DNA from: Liolophura sinensis
Lineage: Eukaryota; Mollusca; Polyplacophora; Chitonida; Chitonidae
Assembly (NCBI RefSeq): GCF_032854445.1
Contig: NW_027018032.1
Coordinates: 48,001-112,000 of the forward strand
Reading direction: 5' to 3'
DNA: 64,000 nt
Of this stretch, positions 24,112-39,100 are shown in pieces. The translations under genes were made by a program, and so were the position numbers. The first letter of the stretch is position 1. Each line of letters opens with the position of its first letter. A model generated the notes under the pieces. It was not told where the DNA came from. It saw only the letters and a program-made list of their open reading frames with translations, and did not search any database.

Positions 24112-27100
24112 CTTAAAAAAATAAGTAAAAAGGAAATGAAATTAGGTAATACATATAGAAATGATGGACAAAACTGAAGTTGTCAGAAGACGGGCAACAT
24201 AAATAAAGACTGACCACTGGAATACCCATGTATAATACATATATTTGTACAATTAACATCGATCAGATCATGCCGGGTAAATCTTTTGGTTGCTGGAGAG
24301 AGACATCATTGAAATGTGACAATTGTACATACCCTAGCTGTAAAAAATTGTACATGTAAATACACTGACTGCTCCTGCATAACATGATCGTCCTATTTAA
24401 TGTATTTAGCAACGGTGTGTTCAAAGATGTGTGACGCAAAGCTAACTGAGAAAAGATTCACTTTTACTTATTGAAATCTTAATGCACACATGACTGTTTA
24501 CCTACCTTGCAATAAATAACCATTGCAACAATAAACGCAACTCCATCTAGTGCAAACAAGACGCTGCCGGAAATCCCCAGTTCTGAAATGCCCGAAGCTG
24601 AAGCTAAGTCTGATTCTGTAATAATATAAGAGAATACTTAGAAATCCCTATTAAAGATTCGGTGAAGTGGTTCGTCTTAGGGGCTTAATATGTTTTTCAG
24701 CTAAATTAAGATATATATTTTAGGCTTAATATTGCTTAAATAGAAGGAACATAGTAAAGCACACAAACCTATCGGTGTAATAAAAATTAGGTAAAAAGTT
24801 ATAACTGCAATTTGTCAAGAGTCACTGCTCTAGAATTGCTTAAAATGTTGTGTCATTACATTCGATAAACTATAACATTATAACATTGCCAAGGGACACG
24901 GCCCAAATCAATTTTGGTTAGATTTTGTAGGCAACATATAGCATAAAAATAATCATTGACTGACACATTTATTATTATTATTTTGTTCAAAAACTTTTAT
25001 ACCTGCAGTGCAACTGCTATTTTGCGAATTTCTTTGGAGAAATAGGATTTCAAAACAAATGTCATTCAGGTCCAATACGACCAGAATGATAACGACCACG
25101 GTGACGAGAGCTGTAGTGCCAAGTATCGCTATTACTCCCATCCTGCATGATCCTAAACAGAATATGGAAAATTTCAATCAGCAAACTGGACAAAGTCACT
25201 TACATTTCATGTTTGTTTGGTCAAACACTTACCCGTAAGACAGCCTAAAGATAACAGTTCCTATCTTGCCTTGATATATTGAGCATGCTCGACACTGTTA
25301 AGCCAAGAGACCGTGTAGAACAATGTACTGTTATATTTGGATTATAAATTTAAACTTGGTCATGCAGTTTTACTAAATGACTAATATATTGATAATAAAT
25401 TCACTAATGTCACATATGGTGTCAAGGACTGGATATAACAGTTATAGTATATAACTAATATAGTAAGTTTGTAAAGAAAACTGAGACCATCATTTGCACC
25501 ATGTACCTTTAGGTCCTCGCTTTTTCAGAATTCCCAGAAATATTACAGAGCCCAACCCCAGGAGGCACGCTAGCACTAAGACAGCAATCAAATCACATTC
25601 TGGCTCATAAAACAATAAAGAAAGAATTTATCAGGTTAAAATTGTGACCGGTTTTTACAAAAAATAAGGTGAAAGCATTGGATACGGCAACATTTTTTCC
25701 CAATAAATTAAAAAGTTACGTGTGCCACTAAAAGTTCAGTTTGCTGGAATCATTTCATGAATTTGCCTTAGAAATGCACTTTTTATTTACATAGAAGCCA
25801 AAAAATCATATGCGCCTGCAGAAAAAGTACGCAAACCACAACCATCAGTCTACATTATAGCAAGTCTTTTGCGTTACGCATGACAGATCAGCACGTATGC
25901 TTGGATCCCGAGAAAAGCGAAGAGAGAACAGCACAACTACATGTACTGGTAGTTTATATTCGTCATATCTCACGTCAGTTAGATGCCTATTCTGAACCAA
26001 AGGGCACGTTTATTCAAGTTTAAACGTTAATATGTTTTTTTCAGTAATCAACAAACCCATGCATGTAAAATAATTGGTGTAACATAATGGACAAAAAAGA
26101 GCAATATTTGTACATGTATATATGTAACACGTGTATGAATTGGAGAAAATGGTAACAGACATACCTGCTGGTGGAAGGCCTGGAATTTAACATGAAATTG
26201 CAATTAGAAGGGAAATCACACATTTGATAAAATTAGACTTTTCAAACAACTAAATGCTGTCTACTCAGACACGGGCTAAGTAAAACATGTTAATGGTATT
26301 CAAGTTTTCTCCTGCATATTTCATTGGAATTAACTGTAATCAGTAAGAACAGCCGTACAAAGCACTATATCAACGAAATTGCACGAACGCCTTGAACACA
26401 AATGTTCTCCCAAAGTACACAGTCTTCAAGCTGACATGCAGGTTACCTTTAAATATCAGAAATGAGCATGCGTTAGTAAAATAAAATACTTATAGGCAGA
26501 TATATACAATAGGGAACACAATTTACTCAGGAATACAGCACTGGAATTACATGCACTATGTATAAAACGTAGGACATATGTCAGTTTCTGGTGATATTTC
26601 TCGATAAACAATATTGTATTAATGCGAATGAATAACAAGTAAGAGAGATTGTTCACGCTGTGTCATTATAATTGTCAAAGACATCAATACCATGCAGGCG
26701 TGCCTTTTACATGACATGTATGTTAATCTGGATTGGATGCATTCCTAAATGTTGCATTTAACCTCGCCAGTCAGATGACTGATAAATTATGGAAAAGACA
26801 CCTCAACATTAAGTAAGCAACGCCAGAGAGATACTGAAAGTTACATATATCAGAGCACTTTGGTTCATATTTGTATACTTTATAGAATAGAATTCTGGAA
26901 TTTTAGGGTGGGCTTTTTGTACTATGTTGCCAATAGGAAGGTACTCCAAGGTGGACGTCACATTTTTTCCACATGTATGTGTAGTGTTTTATGAACATTA
27001 TTTAACTCACCATGTCTTTGTGTGCAACTGGAACAATTCAAAACACGTAAATATCGACTGTGTGTGTACATCGTGAATCCCGTCGTAGAATTTGAATATT

Positions 27101-30100
27101 CCAATGCAATTAATGAGAAAAAAAATAGCTTTAAGTATAGTTCTCACTTGTTCGTATGCTGAGCCTTAATTGCATTTTTATGCTAAGTCGACCAAGAGTG
27201 ACATCTTTTCAGCTGTTTTAAATATCTTTGAAAATAGTACATAATCAGGCAAAGAATTAAATAATTATGAAAACAAGTTACATGTAATGCATATTTCAAA
27301 AATCCTGTTAACCGGTGGAATCACCAGTTTTCACACGCCCTTATCTCTGACACATATTTGTTTTGCATCTACCAGTAAATATCAGAATATGTTTGTATGT
27401 ATGGTATCTATATTATTACATAGTGTTACAGACGAAAAGCTTTTGACAAAGCAATAGCAACAGCTGCACATAGCATTAAAGTTTATTAAAATACACTATA
27501 TTATCCATACAAGTGTGCTATATATATACTATACAAGTGGTTGTACACAAATGTGCACATCCACCATAGCATGTGTATCAACTGTATACCCGATGAACAA
27601 TTTGGGTACTGCTGGTACACACAGTTATATGGACATGTATTATTGACACAATATTGGGTACCTGTCATACACAGTAGGATAGACACTATGTAAGGGTAAT
27701 CACCTGAGCTTGAGGTGTCTAATCGCGGTTATACACCTGGTAAGCGGTTACATCATAGATGGAGTGCTTCAGCCCGAGGTTTATTATGTTGCGGCTTACC
27801 AGGTGTGTAAACCGAGATACTAGATCTCATGCGAAAAGCGATAACCTTCTTACATAATGACGCCATTGTTCGACCACGAGTGCTTTATTTTGCATATTGT
27901 TCAGTTTTCGACGGACGATTCTTATGACATGCATTGGCTTCAAAAATAATCTTGATTTCTAGGTAGTTGGTTTTTGCCACACATGTACAGTATTGATACA
28001 TGTAACTGGGCACCAAATTCAAAACCGTCATGCAATCTAAGTACATTGGCACTATTCATGCCGACTAGAAATCTATGAGGCAATCATGCACCCGAAGATA
28101 TCAGTTTAGATCGGACCCAACGACAAGTGAAATTGTCATTAAGACATCTGGATTTCACTCTATCGTCGTGCGTACTTTACACAGACAACAGCCAAACCAT
28201 TAATATTACCCTCAATGCACATGTCAGACACAGCCCACATAATCAAGACTTCAAACTAGCAAACACCTAGATACTAGTATTCTATATAATTTTCTTGTAA
28301 TACAATGGCACTGGGTAGAAAACACAAAACTGTTTTGACTTGTCCACCTACCGACTCAGACTACAGCACACTACAAGCCCCCTGTGTCCCTGGAAGAAAA
28401 TTTAGGAATTTTCTGGAAAAATATATGTCAAATTAATTAATTTTGATACGAATTAAATCTTCTAAGTTCAGTATTTTTTTATGTTCAGAAAGGTCAAATA
28501 TGGTGCCCAAGATGCACAAGGGATTGTTTTAGGTGATAGTTTATACATGTCAGAAATAGAAAAAAGTTTGCACGCTTGCCCTTGCCTTAGCAAATATCGC
28601 AACAATATGGCTGAAATATTGCCGACGTGGCGTAAAGCCATTCATAAAGTCATTCATTCTTAGCACATAATTAGATCAATCTTAAATAATACTATTGGAT
28701 CGTGTATACCGGTATTTGGTTTTTATAAGTATTATTGTGGACTTTTCATAGAGATGTGATAGAACAGATTTGTTTTATATATCTGACATTAGTTGACGCT
28801 TTAATAGGTTGATTCTATGTCCAGTAGGCTGTAGGATAATATGCAAATTTCCAGAGCCTGTGAAGCGGGACAGGGTCATGTCTGTTCTGTATAGTAGGAA
28901 AAGTATATCTGATTGCGTAGAAAACGCCAATGATTTAAGTTCATTCTCTGATTGTTGTATTTCTTTAGGCAGTACATATCAGAAAGCGTGGAATTCAAGT
29001 CTCAACGCTCAACTTACTTAAAACCAGGAGATATAAGCTGTGTATAACTTCCTTATACACCGACTTACACTTCCTTATCACGACTGTTGTTCCCAGAAAC
29101 TGGGCAATACGTAAAATAAAACACTCGTGGACAACAATAGCGCCAAAATGTAACATACGTTTATATAACGTCATATGTGAAAATTGCATACATAACGTTT
29201 ATGGAAGTAACTACTACGTCTGTATCACTATCTAATAACGTGTATCCTACTGAAATATTAACATAAAATGTATTATATCCAGAGATAACTATTATCATAT
29301 CATAAATATTGACGCCTTAATTGACCCAAAAGCGTAATACACATATATAATTTGTCATAGCTAGAGGTGCACATGTTATTATCACAACAATGTCATACTT
29401 ACAAGTCGTAGTCGGTCCTGAAAACGAAAAAAGAGACAATGTCATCGGCTAATCAAGGTTAGACGCCATATAGTTAATTCCATATTACTTAGGGTAAAAT
29501 ACATATACGTGTACCCAGGGATAAAATTTGGATTCTGCATCGCTTTATGTGAGAAATCAAAGGTGATTAGTGTAAAATGACGTAAGAGTAAAGACCAAAG
29601 ACAGGATTGAGAAATGCATTGCATGGCAGTTTGAAATTATGACTACAGACATTGAGACACCACGTATACTGAAGCTGGCAAAAATAGACACAACCGCACA
29701 CAATTATTATACATCAAAAAGCTTACCAACTACACAGATATTTACTTTTGTAAACATTTTTGTCATAGCAAAGGAGATGGTAAGGAAGGGAAATACAATA
29801 CACATGCTAACACCAAGACACAAAGCTTCAGACAAAAGAACTAATATTTATTTGATCGTTGTTTAGTGTGTATGCAGACATGTATGCATTAGTGTAAGAA
29901 AACTTGGATTGCATATACAAGTACACGAGCGCTGCCAAACCTTTATCGTCATCACTCGTAGTGACAGAGAGGGGATTTACAAACTAATATTTGTCGTAGT
30001 TTGGTTAGTAGTTTGTCACCACCATTCTATGCGATACGTATTATTTACATATGGCATCCATGTAAAAAAAAACCATAAAAAATGTAAATGTAAAAAAAGT

Positions 30101-33100
30101 TAACCGTGTCTTTCTGTAAACTATGTTCCAAATGCAGATCCAGACGTACACATACATACATGTGTACGCCTACTTGTAAATGTAGGTTAAAGAAATCCTG
30201 TGAAATTTTTCTTGTACCCTCTCAAAAAGGGCCTTTATATTATCGTTATTGGTAATGATATTGTTGTTATTATAATTATTGTTTTCCTGTAATAGTTTTT
30301 ATCTCAGTCATTTGAAAGATACTGTAACTATAATATGTTCTTAAACATTGTATATTTATTTCTATGATGTGAGGGTTGCATAAAAGTAATATGTACTCAG
30401 TATGACCAAGTGTTTCTTAGATATGCTAAGATAATTAAAAAATATACAAACACAAATGTTTGTTATCGGAAAACGAAACCCACATGCAGAGGTAAAACAC
30501 ATAACTTCACGTGTAAGGTGAAGATATATATACATTATATACATGATTAAATCTCTAAAACAGCAGTTTTAAGCAACAATTGAGATATTAAGAATGTTGC
30601 ATTTTGCGAAACGTCAAACCCATTTTTATTACTTTGTTAAGAAGTTGGAAAGCATTATTCTGGGAGGCTCTCTCCTCAGAAGATACGACTACCTTATAGC
30701 TTACTATTATGACACTTTTGGTACTCTGATGACTTTAAAGCTCCTGAAGCATATGCAGGAAGGAGGGCTTGGGGAAAAGTGTTCTCAGCAGTTCTCAAAC
30801 GACAAGGTGTGTTAGTGCCTGGTTCAGGGACGACAGAATGGCCTTACCAGGTGGCTTAGAAGTCGTATTACTTGTGTTACGGACTATGGGTGAAGTGCAT
30901 GGTAGGTCACAAATAAGTTGCTTAATACACAAAGGACTTCTCACAGCTCTCCGTTTCTTTATTCGCTACTTGAGAAATACAATCTATGATATTTCAGTGA
31001 ATGATTTAGAAACAAAGAAACCATATCTTGGGTAATTTTTACTGAAGCTGAAGATAATTTAAAAGATTTGACAAATAGATTTGTCTTTTCATTTACCCAT
31101 TCGAAAATGACACTTTTCACATTAGACGCGTGATCAAACATGAACAAATGACCAGCAAAGGAGTCAGAGTGACACACAGGATATACATCCCTCAAATTAA
31201 CTTTTAACATGGCGGATGAGACAATTAGCCTCTGCATCCGTTTTTTAGAAAATGGAATGAAAATTTGTGGAACAAAATGCAGAATAAATTGTGCACCAAG
31301 ACCAGGTATCTTGCACAAGGCGAGCAAACAACACGATTTAAGACAAATAGTTAATGAGAAAACGAGCGTGTCACAAAGCTAGATTCTGATTCAAACCAAG
31401 TACATGTCTTACCACAGCATGTAGATATCGATGGAGTTTTGCTTGTAACGACTGAAGAAGGGCTAGATGCTTCTGGAAATTGTTTAAGAACATGTAAATT
31501 ATAGTCCGTCACCTTTGTATGTCAACAGGACATCAGATTAAACAAATGTTCAGTAAACATGAGGATGACGTGCCCTTATAAAAACTGCAAGAATTAGAGT
31601 AAAAAAAGCTTTACATCTAGACTTTGGTACTCTTAGAGAACCAACGGGGCTAAAGTTGTTTGCTATTGTCTAATTACAAGCACAATCCTAGCAGGTTTCC
31701 AGCATTTCAGCCCAATCTGTCGAGAGGGCAGAATTATCTGCACTGGTGTTTGTTTATGTTGACCATAAGACTGGAACATTCATTATATGACGATTATTCC
31801 TCGCACACACGACAAGCAAATCACGGGGTGACAAGTTCCTCGCTACTGGTTTGCCAGTGTAGAACTTTATAGCCAGCCTTGTGAACGTGCCCAGTGAGAG
31901 CTTGTGTTACAATACTAACACAAATGTAGAGCTTGCAAACATGCAAGTAATGTCAAATGACCTAGACATTACAAATAGAAATTGTGCTGGCCACATTGCT
32001 TTGGATTGATTTCTAAGTATGATCTTCATGTATAATGTTGTGCTGTATTAACAAGCCCACCACCTGCTAAGAACAAAATCTTACCGGTAGTTGTTGGTGT
32101 GGGAGGGATAGTTGTTGTCGTAGGCTCTGGAAGAAAGTTCATTTATCTTTAAAACCTGGGATGTATGTTTACTGATCAAACGACACAGCTAAGTTTTAAA
32201 CTGTTTCAAAATTACTTCAAGCATTTATTTCTACACGTAGGTTGTACAGCTTTGAAGTGAACATAATGACTGCCTCTATATCTATTCCGAGTACCCATGT
32301 TTTAAAAGCCACTTTGCACCATTTTCTCTCATGAATGCTGCGAAGTAACATGTTCAGAGGTTTTGGGTACAACCGTATAACTTCATTCAAAACGGACGAC
32401 GTGTTCCACTTTGAGTATCTTGTTTAAACTGGACAACTCTACATCCTGGAATAAAGGAATTATTTTTTTCTGTTGCGAGTGCGATTCAATGCATTATACT
32501 TTGTGATTTATATCCTTTTTATAAGCATATTCACCAAAGACGAAATTAAAGCTGAAAAATGTGCAGAAAATCGTTTCCTAGGACAACTGTCTATTACTTA
32601 ATAGACAGTAATGTGGCATGTTTATTTGTCATGATTTATTTACCACATCACATGTTTGAAACAAATTCCTTCTCAGCACGCCCCATTTAACGAAACTAAC
32701 ATTAAGGAGTTGATGTTTGACACAGTCCCATTGTTTCATCATATCATTTTGCCGGAAAATCAACTCATCAGATATTTGGGCAAAATAAGTTGAATGAAAA
32801 AATAAGAGATTTACAAGCACTGGAGCACATATTAATGGAGCAAAGTACATGAACGTTGCTTTAATCTGTTTTGATGCAGTCTATAATAAATGGTTTGCGT
32901 TAAGCACAATTACCTCAGTACCACATAACAGTCCACATTTCATTAAATGCCTACGGTTTATAAACGCCGTCTCATACTATAAGATTGACTTTCTTCTACT
33001 TTAGAATTTTTGCAGAACGTCTTTCAGCATGTAATGTTTAAGAAAGCAAAAATTCAGTAATCGTCAAGCGCATTAATTGGCGAATTGAATACTGGAGTTA

Positions 33101-36100
33101 GGTTGAGCGTGTAGTTTTTATTTAATACATTTTATTGGTGTTCAGGAATATTTCACTTATACTTCGGCGGCCAGCATTATGGCGGAAAGAAATCGGGCAC
33201 AGCCCGGGAGAAGTCCACGACCAGCGTTAGGTTGCTGATAGACATTCCCACGACTGGCCAGAGAGGAAGCAAGCATGAACTAGGCTTGAACTCATAGCAA
33301 CTTCGCCAATTCGCCAATTCAATTCGCCAACAACAACCGTACTGGTGAGAGGCTTCTCGGTCAGTGCACCGCGCTGGCGAGCTAACCACCTCGGCCCCTT
33401 ATTCACTATGGAGTGAGTGAGTGGTTTAACGTCGTACTCAACAATTTTTCAGTCATATGACGACGAAGGAATCTTTAGGGCGCATGTACGTGTAACGTGC
33501 CTCCTTGTAGCAGGACGGATTTCCACCGCTCTTTTATTTAGTGCTGCTTCACTGAGACGACTTACCGAAGGCAAGTAAGCGGCCCCGCCCGAGCCATTAT
33601 ACTGATACGGGTCAACCAGTCATTGCACTATCCCCTTCATGCTGAACGCCAAGCGAGGAAGTCACAACTTCCTCTTTTAAAGTCTTAGGTGTGACTCGAT
33701 CAAGGATTGATCCTGGATCTACCGGTCCCGAAGCGGACGCTCTACCAACTGTGCTATCCGGGCCGGTATATTCACTATGGAGTGAGTGAGTGCTTGGGGT
33801 TTAACGTCGTACTCAACAATTTTTCAGTCATATGACGACGAAGGAATCATTAGGGTGAATGTACATGTAATGTGCCTCCTTGTTGCAGGACGGATTTCCA
33901 CCGCTCTTTTATTTAGTGCTGCTTCACTGAGACGACTTACCGAAAGCAAGTAAGCCGCCCCGCCCGAGCCATTATACTGATACGGGTCAACCAGTCGTTG
34001 CACTATCCCCTTCATGCTGAACGCCAAGCGAGGAAGTTACAACTTCCTCTTTTAAGGTCTTAGGTGTGACTCGATCAAGGATTGATCCTGGATCTACCGG
34101 TCCCGAAGCGGATATTCACTATGGAAAGTGCCGATGTAAATTTATGACTGCCAGAACCAGTTTTGAGCACAAGTTTAAGTACCAGCTGTCACGACATCAC
34201 AAAGAAGGGTGCACATGACAAGCTTTGCCATAAGACAGGCAGAACAAAGAAACGTTTGCTGAAAAGACTATTAAGATGACGTGAGGGTCTAAATATAACA
34301 ATGTACAGGCAAAATATGTTGCTTTATATTTTCTATAAAATAGTGAAGCAAAACTCAAATGAATTGCCATGACAAAAGATATAGAAACTATGGATGCATG
34401 TACAAAAGTAAATAAATCCTGACAAATAAACATGTCACATTAAGAAATCCACACCACTAGCAGACGACACCGACCATGCTTACCACCAATAACGACATTG
34501 TCAGAAACAGGGGTGTCAGAGGTAAAACTAGCAGTGCTCTTGGCGATATCAGTGAAAGTGACATCAGTAGTCAAGCTGGTTTGTGCTGTTAGCTCTGTGG
34601 TTGATGTGGATTCTGTGAGTGACTCTGTAAGATTGTTGACAACATTTTGCAGAGTTGAATCCGATTTAAGATCATAACCAAGTGTTACTAAGAACAGTTA
34701 TAAGTTTATTTATACTTCATGTGGATTTTTCACATTTCAGGAATATACATGTTTTCGTTATTTATTTTATTTATTTATTTGACTGGTGTTTTACGCTGTA
34801 CTCAAGAATATTTCACTTGTACGACGGCGGTCAGCATTATGTTGGGTGGAAACCGTGCAGAGCCCTTGGGAAACCCACGTTCGTTATTTAAAAAAGAAAA
34901 TGCCGACGCGTGGTGGGAGGTAAATCCATAGTTGCGTTAACCACAAACTGAACCTCAACTCAACGTTGTACATGTATCACAATCGGACAATAATTGAAGC
35001 AGTCTCTTACACAGGACAACCAATAAAAATACAGGAAACTTTAGGCACGGATACAAGTGGTTTTCAAACTTACAAGAGATCCTGTACAGAAAATATTAAA
35101 AATCCAACAATATTTAGAGCAGTTATTTAACTCAAGCGAACAACCGATGAGATTTACGGAATTCATTACACATTCAACGAATCAAGCTGGTTTGGTCTGA
35201 ATTATTGCATGCAAAATGTTTCTGTGAGTTTTATGGTTCTTCTGATATAACTCCTCATGATATGAGCAAACTACTGAAAACCTGGCCCTGCCTCATCCAA
35301 TCGAAATCAAAGAAACTATTACATTCGCAAATCTTTTGTGCGAATCCAGTTTGTTTTCAAATGTACCCGCATATTCACAAAAGGGGCAGTTTTGGAGCAG
35401 TTGTCGCACAAAAACCAATGACCAATACGAATCACGATATTCATTAAATATGTAAAACTATGCACGTCACCCGAGGTCTCACATACAGTAAGGTGCATGA
35501 ATCAGTTTCTCAAGTTGATGCTCCCCTGGTAGTTTTTAAGATATGACCAAACCAATGTCCATGTACGGACCCACATAAACAGCGATCGCTATGTACATGT
35601 ACCTCCTCTTTCCGGTAATAATTTGTCAGTTCATATCGAATATGAAAACAATACATGCAGCTGTCACCTAGCAGTCTTGCCAAATGTGATGTCATAACTG
35701 TTAGTACAGTACAAAGATGATGTCTTAGTACAGTACAAAGATGATGTCTGTGCTCGCCTTGGTTTAGGAACATAGCAAAATACGTGACATGGTATTCGAA
35801 AACGTACTTACGTATCACAACTGTTGTACAGTCATCGGTCTGTGTATAGTTACAGTTTCCGCTGGACAATATATAACACAATTCCGATATCCCGCTATAA
35901 TGGCTGCTGTCGAGAGGAATCGTTGAGGAATACCGAGCCTCCCCACCTGAGCACCCTGTAGAGTTAGTTTTGGTTTGAGGAGGCGGCAAGTTGGCCTAAA
36001 AATGAAATGAGATTTTTATGAGTTTTATTCTAAGTGTTTATGTAAATCATTAAGTGGAAAGCAGCTTTAACGCACCCTAGCGCCTTGACCTAAGTAAAAC

Positions 36101-39100
36101 TAGGTAAAACAACGCTGAAATGTGAGTAATAGCAGGTCACTATCCACGAGTTACTCAAAATGGTATGTCACTATACCCAATAAACAGTAATATGAAAGCA
36201 TTACCAAAAATCAAGTTAGGAGTGCTTAATCGTACAAAGCGTGAGTTTTAGCTATAAAATATAGAATAGAAAAGCATGTGTCCTTATAATAACTGAGACA
36301 TGCTGTCAAATTTTAAAAAAATATGTGACGTAACCCATAATATACGTTTCTGCTAATCAAGGATTTGTTGAATCAGCTAGACACGACGTACATGTACTGT
36401 CAGATCTTTCTCGTAGGAAATAAATTAAACGGCCACAAAGCCATGTGTTTCTCACGCATGAAAATTATTCCTGTGGATTTTGTTGGTTCGAAAAATATGA
36501 AAGTTAAAAATAGAGAGAAAGGTTAAAACATTGTTGCAAAAACCTTTTCCATGTGTGAACAATGTCAAATGGCACACATAAACATTATTATGAAAGACAA
36601 ATACTGAAATCAATATACATTTTAGAAGCCTTCTTTAAAATGCATTCACTTTACCGAAATATTGTATAAGATGTCCAAATCGTCTTTTACACAATCTGTA
36701 GTACATGTCACAGATCCCGTGTAACCACTGCTTGTATTGAAGGCAGCACAGTTCACATTTACCGCTGTAAGGTTTTCTGGTCAAAGAAAGGGGACAAGAA
36801 TTATGAATGCACACTGAAAAGCTGAATGTTAAGGAGTTGAACCCAGGCCATGTATACACATGTACAGCACCAATTTTATGACGTGGAAAATCTAAAGGCA
36901 ATTGGCGTTATCAGTTCCCAAAACTTCATATTTGAAAAAAAGTTTTGTGAAAGGATTATTGGTTACGAGACCGCAAAAAGTACATAGTTCGATAACAGTG
37001 GTTACACAGTAGATTCTTCTAAATTCTCATTCCTTGACAAACGCCAATTGAACAGGAAACTCGACAGAATTAGAAGTCCACTTGTTTTAAATGTTCACAC
37101 AGGGCTCATGTCTGAAAACTTTGATATACACTGGACAGCCGTTAATCATGCTACATGGGCGCGAGCATGGTTAGATGTCAATATAATACAAAACAATAGA
37201 AGATAACTAGAGGCCAAAGACTGTCTATTGCTCTTCTATTTTTATTTTTCTTGTTACTGATGACCAGTTGTCTCCTGGTACAATGCATTGATCTTCTCCA
37301 CCCACAAAGGGCTGATCATTTATTCTGTAATGTAATAGTCTGTAATGGAGGACTCGGTCCCACCTCATTGTGACATGACTTTAAAGAGAATGCATTGCTC
37401 CAGAACGTCGTGTTATGACAGACTGTAAGATTGTAGACATTTTCCTAAATTCTTTTACAACTAAGTACTTACCATTTCTATTTCTTTAGTTAATGTGAGC
37501 ATGAAAATTGTCAATATTTGTGCCACTGCCGTATTTGGCAACAGATCAAGGCAACATATAACAATAGTGCAAATATGGCAAGGACACAAACATTTATATA
37601 AAATCTGTCAACCTTTTTTGTGATCTTTTCAGGATAATATCCAAACGTTCATCACTTCTAGCAAACGTAATTAAGAGTCCATTCTACAATTTAACAGATA
37701 ACTTCATGAACGGACCATTAAAAACTTTGTATAATAAGTTTGTTGCCATTCACGTAATCAACTATTGGTCAGTAACCCAAATGTTCAAGCAGTGCTACAG
37801 GCAATTTTGACAGGAAGTGCGGTACTCCCTTCTATTCCACAAGAGTCTACCTCAGTGCACCTTTTTTTGAAAATACTCAACAATTCGCTATTTTCGGGTT
37901 GCCAGCAATACGTACACCTGGAAAGTGACATACATGTGCATACATGTATGGGCCTATATAGATCTACCGGTACAGAGATCCTTGTAATTACACACAGGAC
38001 TACAAGTATATGTATGTACATGTCCATTTCCCAGAATTACGAATTGTCATAACATTCTAGAATAAATTAAATCTTTCAGCTCTGCCTCAGAAGGAATGAT
38101 TCTGAATGACGGTCATAGGCCTACATTTATTTATTACACCTCAGCCTGTAGGACTGGTTGGTTTACTCCAATAACTCACTCACTGACAACTTTACCTTTT
38201 CATTTTGTTTAGATAGCAGGGGTTGCAATATTATTTCATTCTATGGTAACTTGCTTTATGCCTAATTTTTCTTCACCTGTCTAAACATATCTGTATACAC
38301 GAACAATTGGCGTTTTGGGGCCAAAACATGATACGCTTTTTATGCTAAATACCATTACAATAGAAGACAAAAATTCATTATTTGTGCTTTATTTGTTGGC
38401 AGTGTAGTATAAATCTTAAGTGTTTCTGAGCACTAACTTTTTCGTGGTTGTTGTATTTCATTGCGTTAGCTTCTTTCCTGAGAAATCACCGACACATGTA
38501 CACGTTAGAAACTAGACCCTCGACACTTAAATATAGTACAAATAACTGACGATCGGTGGAGAATTAGAACCATACATTGGAACCGATTTTAGGATGATTT
38601 AATGCAGTGTAGCAGAAGAAATTGCTTTATAGTAACCCAAATTACCATTTGTTTAGTCCTTGCTATTTCTTCTTTATGGCAAACACCAGAGAACGTCACA
38701 AATACAAATATCACAGTAGTCATTACCCACGACTGAAGGTAGTGGTGCATGAGCTTTTGATGTAACCTTCAGTTTCTGAAAACTAACACATCGTTGAGAG
38801 CGTCGCGCACGTAAACTAATATGGAAATCTACTTTCGATTTTGACAGGACTATTTATTTTAATCTCGCATGTACGCTATAGCTTTGAGGAATTTAGGCGT
38901 ATACACAAATCGTCATGCGTATTCAATATGCTCTATTTTAATTTTAGAAGCCTATCACCTATTTACGCTTGCACGCCCCTGATCTGCAGTAAAGGTCAAA
39001 TGCCATACCCGCCGTCTGATAACTTCCACATTCTTTATTTTCACCATTTTGATGACTAACAAAACGTTCGATTGCTGTAAGGTAGGCCTAAGTATAATTA

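Noticed and set aside
27012-27028. A 17-base exon candidate with good acceptor and donor between exons 7 and 8 (minus strand)
   Set aside because: 17 bases would shift the phase and bring exon 9 into a frame with an early TGA, so it does not fit the model. It may be a poison exon, but nothing further supports it.
33690-33766. tRNA-like sequence with A and B boxes
   Set aside because: It is the head of a SINE; the anticodon arm and acceptor pairing are not those of a working tRNA gene.
35510-35811. Continuation of the exon 4 frame to a 159-codon ORF
   Set aside because: The open frame past 35812 is beyond a strong donor and contains a 24-base tandem duplication; it reads as intron.
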